Assembly (NCBI GenBank): GCA_039029535.1
Contig: JBCCFW010000162.1
Span: 1 to 18,076 of the forward strand
DNA: 18,076 nucleotides
Origin: JBCCFW01 sp039029535
Lineage (GTDB): Bacteria > Acidobacteriota > JBCCFW01
Direction of reading: 5' to 3'
Shown: positions 6,825-16,196 of the stretch, in pieces
How positions within the stretch are numbered: the stretch's first letter is position 1
How the letters are laid out: each line of letters begins with the position of its first letter
Notes under the pieces: model-generated
What the model was told of the DNA's origin: nothing
The model's database searches: none
The model's input: only the letters and a program-made list of their open reading frames with translations
Made by a program: the position numbers and the translations under genes

Positions 6825-9800
6825 TTCTTCCTCTTCCTGCTCCTGCTTCTCCACCACCTCGACCTGGTTGTCATTCGGCTCGCGGTCGACCAGTAGCAGC
6901 AGGGGATCGACGAGGACCTTGCCGGGGAGCTTGGGCACGTCGAAGGTGAGAGTGGTCTCCGCCTCGGTCACGTGGTGCAGCTCGCGGTAGATGAGCTTGT
7001 CCTTGATGTCCCGGACGCCGATCTCGATCCAGTCGTCGAGCTCGACCTCGGTCTGCTCGCCGAGCTCGTCGGCATGGAGCTTCTTGGCCGCGAAGGTGAA
7101 GGTCAGCTCGTAGCCGCCGCCCTTCTTCTTGGTCCAGGTGGCTTCCTTGGCCTCGTTCTCGTAGAGCGTCACTCGCTCGAAGAGGTCGGTCACCGTCTCC
7201 TGGTACTTCTCCGGCGTGACCGCGCGGAGGTGCTTCAGGAAGTCTCGTGCCGTGGTGTAGGGCGGCTCCTGGAAGCCGACGTCGGCGATGTAGTTGCTCA
7301 GCGCCTGATTCAAGGCGTCCTCGCCCAGGAGCTGACGTAGCCGGTACATGACCAGCGAGCCCTTCTGGTAATGGATGTACTGCTGGTTCTCGACCCGGAG
7401 GAGGGGGACCTCCTTCTTGACCTCCACCGCGCGGCCCTGGAGGTACTGGTCGAGCTCGTACTTGAGGAAGCGGCCGATCTCCTCCTCGCCGTACTCCTTC
7501 TCCATGACCATGAGGGCCGAGTACTGGGAGAAGGTCTCCGACATCATCGTGGAGCCCTGGACGTTGGCCCCGATGACCTGATGGGCCCACCACTGGTGCG
7601 CCACCTCGTGGGCCGTCACGTAGAACGGGTAGTCGATGTCGTCCTCTTCCACCCGGGCGATGAAGCCGATGGCCTCCGAGTAGGGGATGGTGTTGGGGAA
7701 CGACTGGGCGAAGGCCGCGTAGCGAGGGAACTCGATGATGCGCACCTGCCGGTGCTGGTACGGCGAGAAGGCGACCGTGTAGTAGTCCAGTGACTTCTTC
7801 ACCGCGTCGATCATCCGCTCGACGTTGTAGTCGTGAGCCGGGTGGTGGTAGACCTCGATGGCCACGTCGTTCCAGGTGTCGCGAGCGACCACGTAACGGG
7901 CGGACAGGAAGGACGTGAAGTTGAGGATCTTCGAGTCCATCTCGTAGTGGAAGAAGCGGCGGCCGCCCTCCACCCACTCCTTCTGGAGATAGCCCGGGGC
8001 GATGGCGACCTGATCCTCCACCGTGGAGACCGTGGCCTCGAAGTCGATCCAGTCCGAGTCGAGCGAGATGTAGGTGTTCTTCCGACCCTCGGGGTCGTCG
8101 AGGTCACGCATCCGCTCCTTCGCGGGGAGGCCGTTGCGCTTGCGCTGACGGTCGCCGCCGAGCTCCCCCCGCTCGTCGTAGCCGAAGCTCGGGAAGACGT
8201 CGCTGGAGTGGACGAAGCTGCCGTTGCGCACGACTCGGGTGTTGATCCCGCTGTTGGGGAAGCCCTTCTGGTCGTAGAACAGGTCGAAGCTGAGCTGGAT
8301 CTCTTCACCGGGCGCGAGGGGGGGAGTGAGGTCGTAGATGCGGTAGCCGAGCTCCTCGTCGTCGTGACTGAGCGTCGCCTCTCGGTCCCACTCGAGCGAC
8401 TTGACCTCGCCCTGGGTGTTGAGCTGCACGTGAACGGACGGGATCGACGCGTCGGTCTTGTTCAGGAGAGTCGTCGTTCCCCGGGTGGCGAGGTCGCCCT
8501 CGTTCGGGAAGAGGTCGACCTCCACCGACAAGGCGGTGACCCGAGGTTGTGGCAGCTCCAGGTACTGGCGGTAGTCCTGCTCGTAGCGGACCTGCATCTT
8601 GCGGACGTCGTCGCTGGTCATGTACGTGTTGAGCACGTTGGTGTTGTAGAAGACCCAGCCGCCCAGCCCGAGGGCGCCGAGGAGACCGAGCAGCGAGGCC
8701 ACCGCGATCGGCGTGCGGAAGCGGAGCTTGGCGATCTGGAGACGCCAGCCCGAGCCGCTGCTGACGCCGCGGACCCAGAACAGGTTGGACAGGACGGCGA
8801 GGATGAGGGCCACCGCGGCCCAGGTCAGCTTGAACCAGACATGGGGGCTCATGAACCAGCCGTAGTCGTTCATGTCCGAGTAGGTCGTGCCCGGTGAGCT
8901 GTTGTAGTTCCAGAGGTTGTGCTCGAAGCCCATGAGGCCGAGCAGGTTGTCCGAGAACAGGTACAGGATCATCACGAAGTGACCCACGTACTTGTGGTTG
9001 ACCAGGGCCTGCACGGCCAAGGCGAGCACGACCATCAGCGCGAAGCTCGGGAAGCGGATGAGGTAGAGCTCCCGGAAGTAGAGTCCGAGCTCGAGGTTCG
9101 TGTAGCCCTTGGCGAGCTGGGTGAGGACGCCGGCCACGAGCACCACGCTCATCAGGGCGGCCACCACGCCGAGGAGCGCGGTCAGCTTGGCGAGGTAGGG
9201 CACGAAGTTGGACGAGGGGGTCGCGTCGACGACCTGGTCGACCTTGATGTCGCGTTCGTGCCAGACCAGCTCGCCGGCGTAGAAGATGACGACGATGAGC
9301 ACGAAGAGCTGGAAGGCCCCGCCGAGCTGACCGAGGACCTGGTAGGTGACCGGGTAGGTCGTCGTGCCGAAGAGCTTGCCGACCTGCGTGGCCACGCCGA
9401 GGAGCAAGATCAGGCCGATCGACATGATCACGATGAAGTAGACGTTGGCGATGATGTCGAGGAAGGAGCGGCGCAGCGTCACCCAGTACTGACGGAGCAA
9501 GGAGCCGAAACCGAAGTCCCGGCGCGCCTCGGGGAGATCGATGTGGGCCTGAGGTGGCGTCATCTCAGGGACCTCGGCGACGAACTTCGCCTTGCCCGGT
9601 CGTCCGGGGAAGGCCTCCTGGCGGAAGCCGAAGAACCAGCCGGCGGCGATGAGGATGAGGATGCCGACCCCGCTCCAGATGAGCCGGTTGGTGAGGTAGA
9701 GGCCGGTCAGGGCGACGGTCGAGGAGTTGCGCTCGACGGTGGTCCAGTACTTGGTCTGCTCCTCGAAGGCCGCGAAGCCGAAGGGGTCGAGCAACGCGGC

Positions 9801-10436
9801 GAGTCTCATGTTCTCGACGTCGCCCGCGAGGATGCTGGCGAGGATGTAGCCGGCCAGGAGGAACACGCCGGCCATGTAGTGGGGGAGACGCTGTCGGGTG
9901 AGCGCGGCGAGGCCGAAGAAGATCGCGCCGGCGAAGACGAGGTTGGGGAGGATGAGCGTGAGGTACGGGGAGACGTAGTGCCAGAGCACGTTGGCCTGGA
10001 ACTGGTCTTCCTCGAGGCTGGGCCAGTGGCTGCCGAGCCACCAGGCGATGGCCAGGCTCGAGAACACCACGAGGTTCACGATGATGCTGGCGGTGAAGCG
10101 GCCGGCCAGCAGCGACCACTTCGAGGTCGGGGTGGTGAACACCAGCGGGTGCATCTTGGCGCCGAAGTCGCGGTAGCCGGCGTGACCGCAGATGGCGGCG
10201 GTGATGAACAGCCCGAACAGGCTGAGCGTGCCCACGATCGAGGCGATGACGTAGGGGGAGTTGATGAAGACGTGACCGTCGGTGCCGGCGACGCCGGCCG
10301 CGGCTCCCTCGACTCCACCGCCCATGACGTAGACCATGAGCCAGCTCAAGAAGCCCATGATGAGGAAGTAGACCCAGGTCGAGAGCTGCCTGAGGTAGAA
10401 GCCGAGCTCGAAGCCGACGACGGAGAGAAAGCTCAC
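6813..10436 (-). CDS. ABC-2 permease fused to M1-family zinc metallopeptidase
   Basis: The protein has 1207 residues from GTG 10436 (VSFLSVVGFELGFYLRQLS). The GTGA overlaps the ATPase stop by 4 bases, which fixes this start and implies translational coupling. Residues 1-600 carry about thirteen hydrophobic segments typical of ABC-2 permeases, in two blocks (about 20-270 and 328-597). Residues about 605-1207 are an M1/gluzincin peptidase placed outside the membrane: HEVAH (943-947) with E944 as catalytic base, third zinc ligand E967 in SETFSQYSAL, and Y1023 in the YQKGSLVMY helix as probable transition-state tyrosine. The GAMEN exopeptidase motif is absent; IEFPRYAAFAQSFP and YSEAIGF stand where it would be expected. 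The acidic tail (QEQEEEEETS) is unusual. Such fusions occur in several bacterial phyla. Peptide export coupled to cleavage is inferred, and the substrate is unknown. Confidence 0.93.
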   Translation of the reverse strand: MSFLSVVGFELGFYLRQLSTWVYFLIMGFLSWLMVYVMGGGVEGAAAGVAGTDGHVFINSPYVIASIVGTLSLFGLFITAAICGHAGYRDFGAKMHPLVFTTPTSKWSLLAGRFTASIIVNLVVFSSLAIAWWLGSHWPSLEEDQFQANVLWHYVSPYLTLILPNLVFAGAIFFGLAALTRQRLPHYMAGVFLLAGYILASILAGDVENMRLAALLDPFGFAAFEEQTKYWTTVERNSSTVALTGLYLTNRLIWSGVGILILIAAGWFFGFRQEAFPGRPGKAKFVAEVPEMTPPQAHIDLPEARRDFGFGSLLRQYWVTLRRSFLDIIANVYFIVIMSIGLILLLGVATQVGKLFGTTTYPVTYQVLGQLGGAFQLFVLIVVIFYAGELVWHERDIKVDQVVDATPSSNFVPYLAKLTALLGVVAALMSVVLVAGVLTQLAKGYTNLELGLYFRELYLIRFPSFALMVVLALAVQALVNHKYVGHFVMILYLFSDNLLGLMGFEHNLWNYNSSPGTTYSDMNDYGWFMSPHVWFKLTWAAVALILAVLSNLFWVRGVSSGSGWRLQIAKLRFRTPIAVASLLGLLGALGLGGWVFYNTNVLNTYMTSDDVRKMQVRYEQDYRQYLELPQPRVTALSVEVDLFPNEGDLATRGTTTLLNKTDASIPSVHVQLNTQGEVKSLEWDREATLSHDDEELGYRIYDLTPPLAPGEEIQLSFDLFYDQKGFPNSGINTRVVRNGSFVHSSDVFPSFGYDERGELGGDRQRKRNGLPAKERMRDLDDPEGRKNTYISLDSDWIDFEATVSTVEDQVAIAPGYLQKEWVEGGRRFFHYEMDSKILNFTSFLSARYVVARDTWNDVAIEVYHHPAHDYNVERMIDAVKKSLDYYTVAFSPYQHRQVRIIEFPRYAAFAQSFPNTIPYSEAIGFIARVEEDDIDYPFYVTAHEVAHQWWAHQVIGANVQGSTMMSETFSQYSALMVMEKEYGEEEIGRFLKYELDQYLQGRAVEVKKEVPLLRVENQQYIHYQKGSLVMYRLRQLLGEDALNQALSNYIADVGFQEPPYTTARDFLKHLRAVTPEKYQETVTDLFERVTLYENEAKEATWTKKKGGGYELTFTFAAKKLHADELGEQTEVELDDWIEIGVRDIKDKLIYRELHHVTEAETTLTFDVPKLPGKVLVDPLLLLVDREPNDNQVEVVEKQEQEEEEETS

Positions 10437-11353
10437 GGCGTCTCTCCAGCGGCAGCCGTGGCGACGGCTTCGGACCGTTGGTTGCCGACGAAGCCGCGGA
10501 GGGCGGCGAAGTAGACGTCCTCGAGGGTGGCGCTGCTCGCGGAGAAGCCTTCGGGGGCTGAGTCGGCGCAGGTCCGGACCACCGTGCGTCCAAGGATGCG
10601 CTTCTGGCTGAGGAAGTCCTCGCGCTTCTGGTACTCCGGTACCTCTTCCTTGGTGATGACCCTCTCGAAGACCCGGGGACCGAGCTCGTCGACGGCCACG
10701 GCCGGCTCGGTCTCGAGGAGGATGTGGCCCTGGTTGATGATGGCCATCCGAGCGCAGAGCTCGGCGACGTCGTCGACGATGTGCGTGGACAGGATGACCA
10801 CGGCGTTCTCGCCCAGCTCGGCGAGGAGGTTGAGGAAGCGCACGCGCTCCTCCGGGTCGAGGCCGGCGGTGGGCTCGTCGACGATGAGCAGCCGCGGGTC
10901 GCCGAGGAGGGCCACGGCGATGCCGAAGCGCTGACGCATGCCGCCGGAGTAGCCACCCACCTTCTTCTTGCGGACCTGCCAGAGGTTCGTCTGCTCGAGC
11001 AGGGCCTTGACCAGGGCCTTGCGCTCGCCGCGGCGGGTGACGCCCTTCAGGACGGCGAAGTGGTCGAGGAGGTCCTCGGCGGGCACCTTCGGATAGAGCC
11101 CGAACTCCTGGGGCAGGTAGCCGAGGGTCTTTCGGAGCTCTTCCTTCTGAGTGAGGACGTTCAGCTCGCCGAACTGGATGGAGCCGGTGTCGGGCTCCTG
11201 GAGGGTCGCGATCGTCCTCATGAGGCTGGACTTGCCGGCGCCGTTGGGACCGAGCAGGCCGTAGAGCCCAGGCTCGATGGTGAGCGAGACGTCGTCGAGG
11301 GCGCGGACGCCGTTGGGGTAGGTCTTGGAGAGCTGGGAGATGACGAGGTCCAT
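10433..11353 (-). CDS. ABC-2 type transporter ATP-binding protein
   Basis: The 306-residue cytoplasmic ATPase begins MDLVISQLSKTYPNG. It has Walker A GPNGAGKS (35-42), Q-loop Q82 in LPQEFGLYP, signature YSGGMRQR (135-142), Walker B LLIVDEP (155-161), D-loop AGLDPEER and H-loop H191 in STHIVDD. All residues needed for ATP hydrolysis are present. The ~85-residue C-terminal extension after the nucleotide-binding domain is usual for this subfamily. It overlaps the permease-peptidase gene by 4 bases and surely energises it. GGAG (complement of 11364-11367) lies about 10 bases before the ATG. A 154-base gap separates it from the small membrane-protein gene upstream, so it may have its own promoter or join a longer transcript. 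Confidence 0.96.
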   Translation of the reverse strand: MDLVISQLSKTYPNGVRALDDVSLTIEPGLYGLLGPNGAGKSSLMRTIATLQEPDTGSIQFGELNVLTQKEELRKTLGYLPQEFGLYPKVPAEDLLDHFAVLKGVTRRGERKALVKALLEQTNLWQVRKKKVGGYSGGMRQRFGIAVALLGDPRLLIVDEPTAGLDPEERVRFLNLLAELGENAVVILSTHIVDDVAELCARMAIINQGHILLETEPAVAVDELGPRVFERVITKEEVPEYQKREDFLSQKRILGRTVVRTCADSAPEGFSASSATLEDVYFAALRGFVGNQRSEAVATAAAGETP

Positions 11354-11507
11354 CGGGGGCGAGCTCCGGGCGTGAGGATCGATGCGCGAACTCTACGCCA
11401 GGCAGCACGCCGGGTTCAGCGTTGAAGACCGCCCGAGGGCACGAGTTGCGTTCGGAGCCCGGGGACGTCCGAGGACGCCCGGCATTAGCAGGCCCGCGAG
11501 CAACGTC

Positions 11508-11930
11508 CTACTGGAGCGCCACCGCGATGTTGAAGATCCAGCCCACCACGCCGAAGAGGCAGCCGAACACGCTGAAGACGCCCGCCATCCACCACCACTG
11601 CCGGTAGCGCCGCAGGACGTGGGCGAGGCCTTCCGTCGAGGGATGACGGAGCAGCTTCCCGGTGATGGTCGCGCAGCGCCAGGTGAGGACGGTGATCACC
11701 AGGGAGATCACGGCGAAGATCAGGTAGACGACGCCGAGCCCCCAGAGCGGGAACGGCATCTCGGGCATGTCCTGCGGCTCGAAGGCACCGCCGATGAACA
11801 TGAGCGGCGCCATCAGCGCGAACATCCCGGTATAGAGCACGCCGATCACGACCATCGCCCAGCCGGCCGTGCGGGTCCAGCGGAGGGCGGTGAGTGCTCT
11901 CTTCCAGTCGTCTTGGGTCCAGCTCCGCAT
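11508..11930 (-). CDS. Small three-TM membrane protein, paralogue of its upstream neighbour
   Basis: The 140-residue protein from ATG 11930 begins MRSWTQDDWKRALTALRW. Hydrophobic segments are at about 22-48, 62-83 and 112-138. Between the second and third lies a cytoplasmic-looking stretch, LRHPSTEGLAHVLRRYRQWW. The upstream gene has the same plan with LHDPGAVLQALSWQRWLW, so the two look like a diverged duplicate pair. The pattern resembles DUF5362-like proteins, though that assignment is from memory and weak. The start overlaps the upstream stop by one base (TGATG), so the two are co-translated. Function unknown; membrane location is clear. Confidence 0.78.
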   Translation of the reverse strand: MRSWTQDDWKRALTALRWTRTAGWAMVVIGVLYTGMFALMAPLMFIGGAFEPQDMPEMPFPLWGLGVVYLIFAVISLVITVLTWRCATITGKLLRHPSTEGLAHVLRRYRQWWWMAGVFSVFGCLFGVVGWIFNIAVALQ

Positions 11931-12421
11931 CAGCCCGCCCCTCCGGCGACCACGCCCATGATGATCACGAAGGCCATGAAGACGAAGAGCAGCACGATGG
12001 TCACGACCACCAGGGTGATGGGGATGAGCCAGAGCCAGCGCTGCCAGCTCAGGGCTTGGAGCACGGCCCCCGGGTCGTGGAGTGAGGCCACCCTGCGCAG
12101 GGCGCGGAGGAAGAACCAGACGGCGAGAACGAACGCCATCGGGAAGACGGACAGGCCCAGGTAGATCAGCCCGAGTCCACGCCCCATGCCGGCGAGGGGG
12201 TTGGCCGCGCCGCCCGTGAGGGCGTCGGGGACCGTGCCGCTCACGAGCAGCCAGAGACCCATGCCCACGCTGCCGAGGAGCCAGAAGAGCAGGTACGCGA
12301 GGCACGCGATCACCCCGAGACTGGTCTTCCGGAGCTCCTCCCCGATGATCGCCTCGGCGGCGTCGGCGTCCTGAGGCGGTCCAGGCTGGGCCTGGGGCGC
12401 ATCGTAGGGGTTGTCAGTCAC
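11930..12421 (-). CDS. Small three-TM membrane protein with MTDNPYDAP N-terminus
   Basis: The 163-residue protein is read from GTG 12421, preceded by GAGGAA a few bases upstream. This start gives the M-T-D-N-P-Y-D-A-P leader, a common beginning of small membrane proteins in high-GC bacteria; the frame stays open further upstream but without a better site. A proline/alanine-rich, probably disordered N-terminus (1-30) precedes hydrophobic segments at about 36-62, 82-105 and 129-158. The loop between the last two, LHDPGAVLQALSWQRW, matches the corresponding loop of the next gene. Together they may form a two-subunit membrane unit. The link to the downstream ABC transporter rests only on shared strand and proximity. 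Confidence 0.75.
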   Translation of the reverse strand: MTDNPYDAPQAQPGPPQDADAAEAIIGEELRKTSLGVIACLAYLLFWLLGSVGMGLWLLVSGTVPDALTGGAANPLAGMGRGLGLIYLGLSVFPMAFVLAVWFFLRALRRVASLHDPGAVLQALSWQRWLWLIPITLVVVTIVLLFVFMAFVIIMGVVAGGAG

Positions 12422-12519
12422 GAGGTTCCTCGCTGCCGGCACTTCCTTGCGAGACGCGACGAGACTAGCACGCCGAGTCAGGAGGGCCGTTATCATCGCC
12501 GCTCTCGATCGGAGGCTCC
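12422..12519. promoter_or_regulatory. Divergent intergenic region with possible -10 element
   Basis: These 98 bases separate the minus-strand membrane-protein gene from the plus-strand M16 gene and must hold promoters for both if neither is read through. TATCAT at 12491-12496 is a fair -10 hexamer for the M16 gene. No convincing -35 stands at the right distance. I see no operator-like palindrome. Confidence 0.3.
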
Positions 12520-15500
12520 GTGCGCGCTCCCGCCTCGCTCGCCCTTCTCCTCATCCTCGGTCTCGCTCTCGTCGGCTGTCAGCATCGGCTCGGCGACGGA
12601 CCCGCCACCACGACCTCCCGCCAGCCCGCAAGGGGAACGACCGTGCCCGGCTTCACGACTGCCTGCTCCTACCGCAACGACTCCGACGAGCTGATGGGGG
12701 GACGTCACGTCCACGAGAGCGGCTTCGTGCTGGACCTCCTCCGGGTCGAGTCGGTCCCTCAGGTCTTCCTCTGGGTGAACTCGTTCCCGACCTCCGACCA
12801 GGGTGAGCCGCACACGCAGGAGCACCTGCTCCTCGGCAAGGGCAACGTCGGGCGACGGGTGGCCAGCCTCGAGGACATGTCGCTCACCGACTCGTCCGCC
12901 TTCACCATGCAGTGGCGCACCTGCTACCACTCGCACACCAGCGCGGGCGCCGAGGTCTTCTTCGACACCTTCGAGGCTCAGCTCGACGCGCTCCTGCATC
13001 CCGACTACAGCGACGAGGAGATCCGTCGCGAGGTCCGGAACTTCGGCATCGCCAAGGACGCCGAGAGCGGCCGGCTCCGCCTCGAGGAGAAGGGCACCGT
13101 CTACAACGAGATGGTGCGCACCTTCGAGAACCCCTGGTCGCGCATCTACTACCAGCTCGGCCGCGACCTCTACGGCGGCGCGCATCCCCTGGCCTACTCG
13201 GCCGGCGGCACGCCCGAGGCCATTCGCACGATGACCCCGGAGGACATCCGCGGCTTCCATCGTGACAACTACCACCTCGCGAACATGGGCGCCGTGGTCT
13301 TCCTACCCTCGTCGCTCGACACGACCGAGGCCCTCCGTCGCTTCGGCGCCATGTTCGAGCGTCAGGGCGGCGACGATGATCGTCAGCGTCCGGTCGGTCG
13401 TCTCGAAGATCTCCCGCCGGCGCGTGGCGTCGAAGCGGGGCACGTGAGCTTCGTCGAGTTCCCGACGGCCAATCCCCAGGCTCAGTGTCAGCTCGTGAGC
13501 GCCTGGCCGCCCGAACGCCACCTCGACCTCACCGACTCGGTCATGCTCGACCTCCTCCTCGACAACCTCGCCGGTGACGAGAGCTCCCTGCTCTACGGTC
13601 GTCTGGTCGACTCGTCGACGCGACGTCTCGACCTGGGGGCCAGCGGGGTCTTCGCCTGGTCGAGCCAGGACCCGGGCGAGCCGGTCTACGCCGGACTCGT
13701 CGGGTTGCGAGCCGACGCGGCCACCAAGGAGAACGTCGACGCTGTCGTCGATCAGTTCCTGGAGGGGCTCGCCGACATCGCCGATTGGAAGGAGGGGAGC
13801 GAGGAACTCACCGACTTCGACGAGCAGGCTCGATCCCGTCTTCTCGAGAGCCGTCGTCTTCTCCGCAAGCTGGTGAACTCGCCCCCGCGCTTCGGCTTCC
13901 GCGGGACCGGGGCGGGTTGGATGCAGCATCTCGATCGCATCCAGTCGGCTCCTGGCGACGCCAAGTCGCTGACCCTGCGCGAGCAGCTCGCCGAGATCGA
14001 GCGTCGCTTGGAGGCACCGGGCAACGCCTGGGCCGATCTCATCGAGCGAGCCGGTCTCCTGAAGCACCGACCCGTGACGGTGGTGAGCCGACCGCAGCCG
14101 TCCCTGCGGGAGAGAACGGACGCCGAGCGCCAGGAGCGCATCGACGCGGAGCTCCGCCGTCTGGCTGAGAGCCACGCCATGCCGCTGAACGGCGACGACG
14201 ACGCGCAGGCAGTCCTGCGTCGCTTCGAGGCGGACGACGCGGCGATCGTCGCGGAGATGGAGACGATCGCGGCTCAGGTGAAGGTGCCCGGCTTCCTGGA
14301 GTCGCCGCCCCTCTCGCTCGATCCCGAGCTCGACCACGACACGGTGGAGATCGGTGGCGTCCCGATGATCCGGTCGCGCTTCCCCGACCTGTCGGGCGGC
14401 ACCGTCGGGCTCGCGCTGTCGCTGCGACCCGGCGAGGTCGACGAGCTCACCATGGCCTTCCTGCCGGTGCTGCTGACCGACGTCGGCTTCGTCATCGACG
14501 GTCGACCGGTGCCGCACGAGGAGGTGTTGCAAGCGCAGCGACGCGAGGTGCTGTCGGTGGGGACCAGCTTCGACTGGAACCGCGCCGGCGATCGGCTCGA
14601 GCTCGTGGTCCGCGGGGCCGGGAGTGACGACACCGAGCTCCGACGCGCCTTCGACTGGATGGGTCGCATCCTCGGATCGGCGGACACCGGTCCCGACTGG
14701 CGGGACGAGAATCTCCCACGCATCCTCGACCTCGTTCGTCAGGTGCGCTCTGGCCTGCGCTCGACCATGCAGGGGGCAGAGGAAGGCTGGGTCAGCGGTC
14801 TCTCGCTCGCCACGCTCCGCGACGACGATCCGCGTCTCCTCGCTGCGTCGTGCTTCCTCACTCGCGAGCACCTCGCGCATCGTCTCTACTGGCGCCTGCA
14901 GGAGGCGCCTGACGAAGCGGCGGCGTCGGCTCTCGACCGCTGGCTGACCGAGTTGGCCTCGGAGGCCAGCGTCGGTCGTGAGCGCCTGGCGTCGTTGCTC
15001 GATGCCGCGCTCGCTCAGGAGACGCCCCCGAGCGGCCTGCCCGAGTCGGCGGTGCCCCTGGCGCGTGAGGTTCTCGCCGACTTGCAGCAGCTTCTCACCC
15101 GCGTCCCGGACGAGGCGCTCGCTCGGGACTGGGCCTACGCCTGCGAGCAGGTGCGTCGTGACCTCGCGCGAACGCCGGCCGAGACGCTGGCCGATCTCCG
15201 TCGCCTCTGGTCGGAGGTCCTTCAGCGACGCTCGAGCGCGCGTCTTTACGCGGTCGCGTCTCCGAAGACTCACGACGCCATGAAGCCCTGGCTGAGCGAG
15301 CTCGTCGACCAGCTCGACGCGCCGGCTTCGGCGACGGCATCGGTGTCGGGTCCGTCACTCCTCTCGCGCCGGATCGCCGAGCGCGGCGTCGAGGGTGGGC
15401 GACCGCTCCATCTCGGACTGGTGAATCCGGACACCGGCAGCGGGGTCTTCCTCTACTCGGCCTCCATGGCGTCGCATCGCGAGATCGATCGCTCGGCGCT

Positions 15501-16113
15501 GCTGGACCTCCTGGCCGCCCGTGTCTACGGAGGCGGCGGCGCGCACAGTCTCTTCATGAAGACCTGGGGGGCTGGTCTCGCCTACAGCAACGGCATGCGA
15601 GCGAGCCTCCGCGACGGTCGTCTCAACTACTACGCCGAGCGCTGTCCGGAGCTGCCGCAGACCCTGTCGTTCGTCATCTCGGAGCTGGCGAAGGGGCAAG
15701 TCGATGACCAGATGGTCGACTACGCGATCGCGCAGGTCTTCGACGGCATGCGCAGCGCGTCGACCTACGAGAGCCGAGGGCAGGCCATGGCGGCGGACCT
15801 CGTCGACGGCGTGGGCCCCGAGGTGGTCGAGAGCTTCCGCAAGTCCGTGCTGGCGCTGCGTGACGAGAAGGGGCTGGCCGAGGAGGTCGGACGACGGCTG
15901 GAGAAGGTGACGGGCACGGTGCTGCCGGGCTTCGGTCCGCACTCGCGAGAGGCCCGTGACCCGCTGTTCCTGGTGGTCGGTCCCGATGCCCAGCTCGACC
16001 TGCACGAGGCGTATCTCGCGACGGCCGAGCCGGGCAGTCGGCTCGTGCGGCTCTACCCGCGGGACTACTGGCTCGTCGACCAGGAGGCCTGGCAGGCGTC
16101 GGCGGCTCGCTGA
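12520..16113 (+). CDS. Lipoprotein M16-family zinc metalloprotease, PreP/M16C-like
   Basis: The 1197-residue protein starts at GTG 12520, with GGAGG at 12511-12515. A lipoprotein signal peptide ends in the lipobox L-V-G-C20, so the protease is anchored outside the cytoplasmic membrane. The inverted zinc motif HTQEH gives H98, E101 (base) and H102. The distal ligand is E197 in GTVYNEMVRTFE, 94 residues on, a spacing and context (YNEM) like presequence protease and other M16C enzymes. The C-terminal half has the non-catalytic M16 lobe, with YGGGGAHSLFMKTWGAGLAY and R1034-L-N-Y-Y1038, where M16 proteins keep substrate-contacting Arg/Tyr. PreP is about 1000 residues, so this one is longer. Such clamshell enzymes degrade short unfolded peptides. 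The gene stands divergent from the ABC/peptidase group and upstream of a symporter, which would fit peptide breakdown in the envelope (inference). Confidence 0.92.
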   Translation: MRAPASLALLLILGLALVGCQHRLGDGPATTTSRQPARGTTVPGFTTACSYRNDSDELMGGRHVHESGFVLDLLRVESVPQVFLWVNSFPTSDQGEPHTQEHLLLGKGNVGRRVASLEDMSLTDSSAFTMQWRTCYHSHTSAGAEVFFDTFEAQLDALLHPDYSDEEIRREVRNFGIAKDAESGRLRLEEKGTVYNEMVRTFENPWSRIYYQLGRDLYGGAHPLAYSAGGTPEAIRTMTPEDIRGFHRDNYHLANMGAVVFLPSSLDTTEALRRFGAMFERQGGDDDRQRPVGRLEDLPPARGVEAGHVSFVEFPTANPQAQCQLVSAWPPERHLDLTDSVMLDLLLDNLAGDESSLLYGRLVDSSTRRLDLGASGVFAWSSQDPGEPVYAGLVGLRADAATKENVDAVVDQFLEGLADIADWKEGSEELTDFDEQARSRLLESRRLLRKLVNSPPRFGFRGTGAGWMQHLDRIQSAPGDAKSLTLREQLAEIERRLEAPGNAWADLIERAGLLKHRPVTVVSRPQPSLRERTDAERQERIDAELRRLAESHAMPLNGDDDAQAVLRRFEADDAAIVAEMETIAAQVKVPGFLESPPLSLDPELDHDTVEIGGVPMIRSRFPDLSGGTVGLALSLRPGEVDELTMAFLPVLLTDVGFVIDGRPVPHEEVLQAQRREVLSVGTSFDWNRAGDRLELVVRGAGSDDTELRRAFDWMGRILGSADTGPDWRDENLPRILDLVRQVRSGLRSTMQGAEEGWVSGLSLATLRDDDPRLLAASCFLTREHLAHRLYWRLQEAPDEAAASALDRWLTELASEASVGRERLASLLDAALAQETPPSGLPESAVPLAREVLADLQQLLTRVPDEALARDWAYACEQVRRDLARTPAETLADLRRLWSEVLQRRSSARLYAVASPKTHDAMKPWLSELVDQLDAPASATASVSGPSLLSRRIAERGVEGGRPLHLGLVNPDTGSGVFLYSASMASHREIDRSALLDLLAARVYGGGGAHSLFMKTWGAGLAYSNGMRASLRDGRLNYYAERCPELPQTLSFVISELAKGQVDDQMVDYAIAQVFDGMRSASTYESRGQAMAADLVDGVGPEVVESFRKSVLALRDEKGLAEEVGRRLEKVTGTVLPGFGPHSREARDPLFLVVGPDAQLDLHEAYLATAEPGSRLVRLYPRDYWLVDQEAWQASAAR

Positions 16114-16196
16114 GCGGTCGACGAACCGGCCGGCGGGCGGCGAGCTTGGGCGCGTCGCCCCGGCTGGGGTAGCGTGAGGGCTCTACAGGAGAGCTC

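Noticed and set aside
10437..11408. Upstream extension of the permease-peptidase frame to 11408
   Set aside because: The extension runs through the ATPase gene in another frame and is Arg/Pro-rich without homology; the GTGA overlap at 10436 is a natural start.
11462..11480. Hairpin between the small membrane protein and the ATPase genes
   Set aside because: A 7-bp stem with CTCG loop and one G·U forms on the minus strand, but there is no T-run and such stems are frequent at this GC content.
13303..15273. 656-codon minus-strand open frame inside the M16 gene
   Set aside because: Antisense shadow in GC-rich DNA; composition is Arg/Glu-rich with no domain, while the plus frame carries HxxEH and a lipobox.
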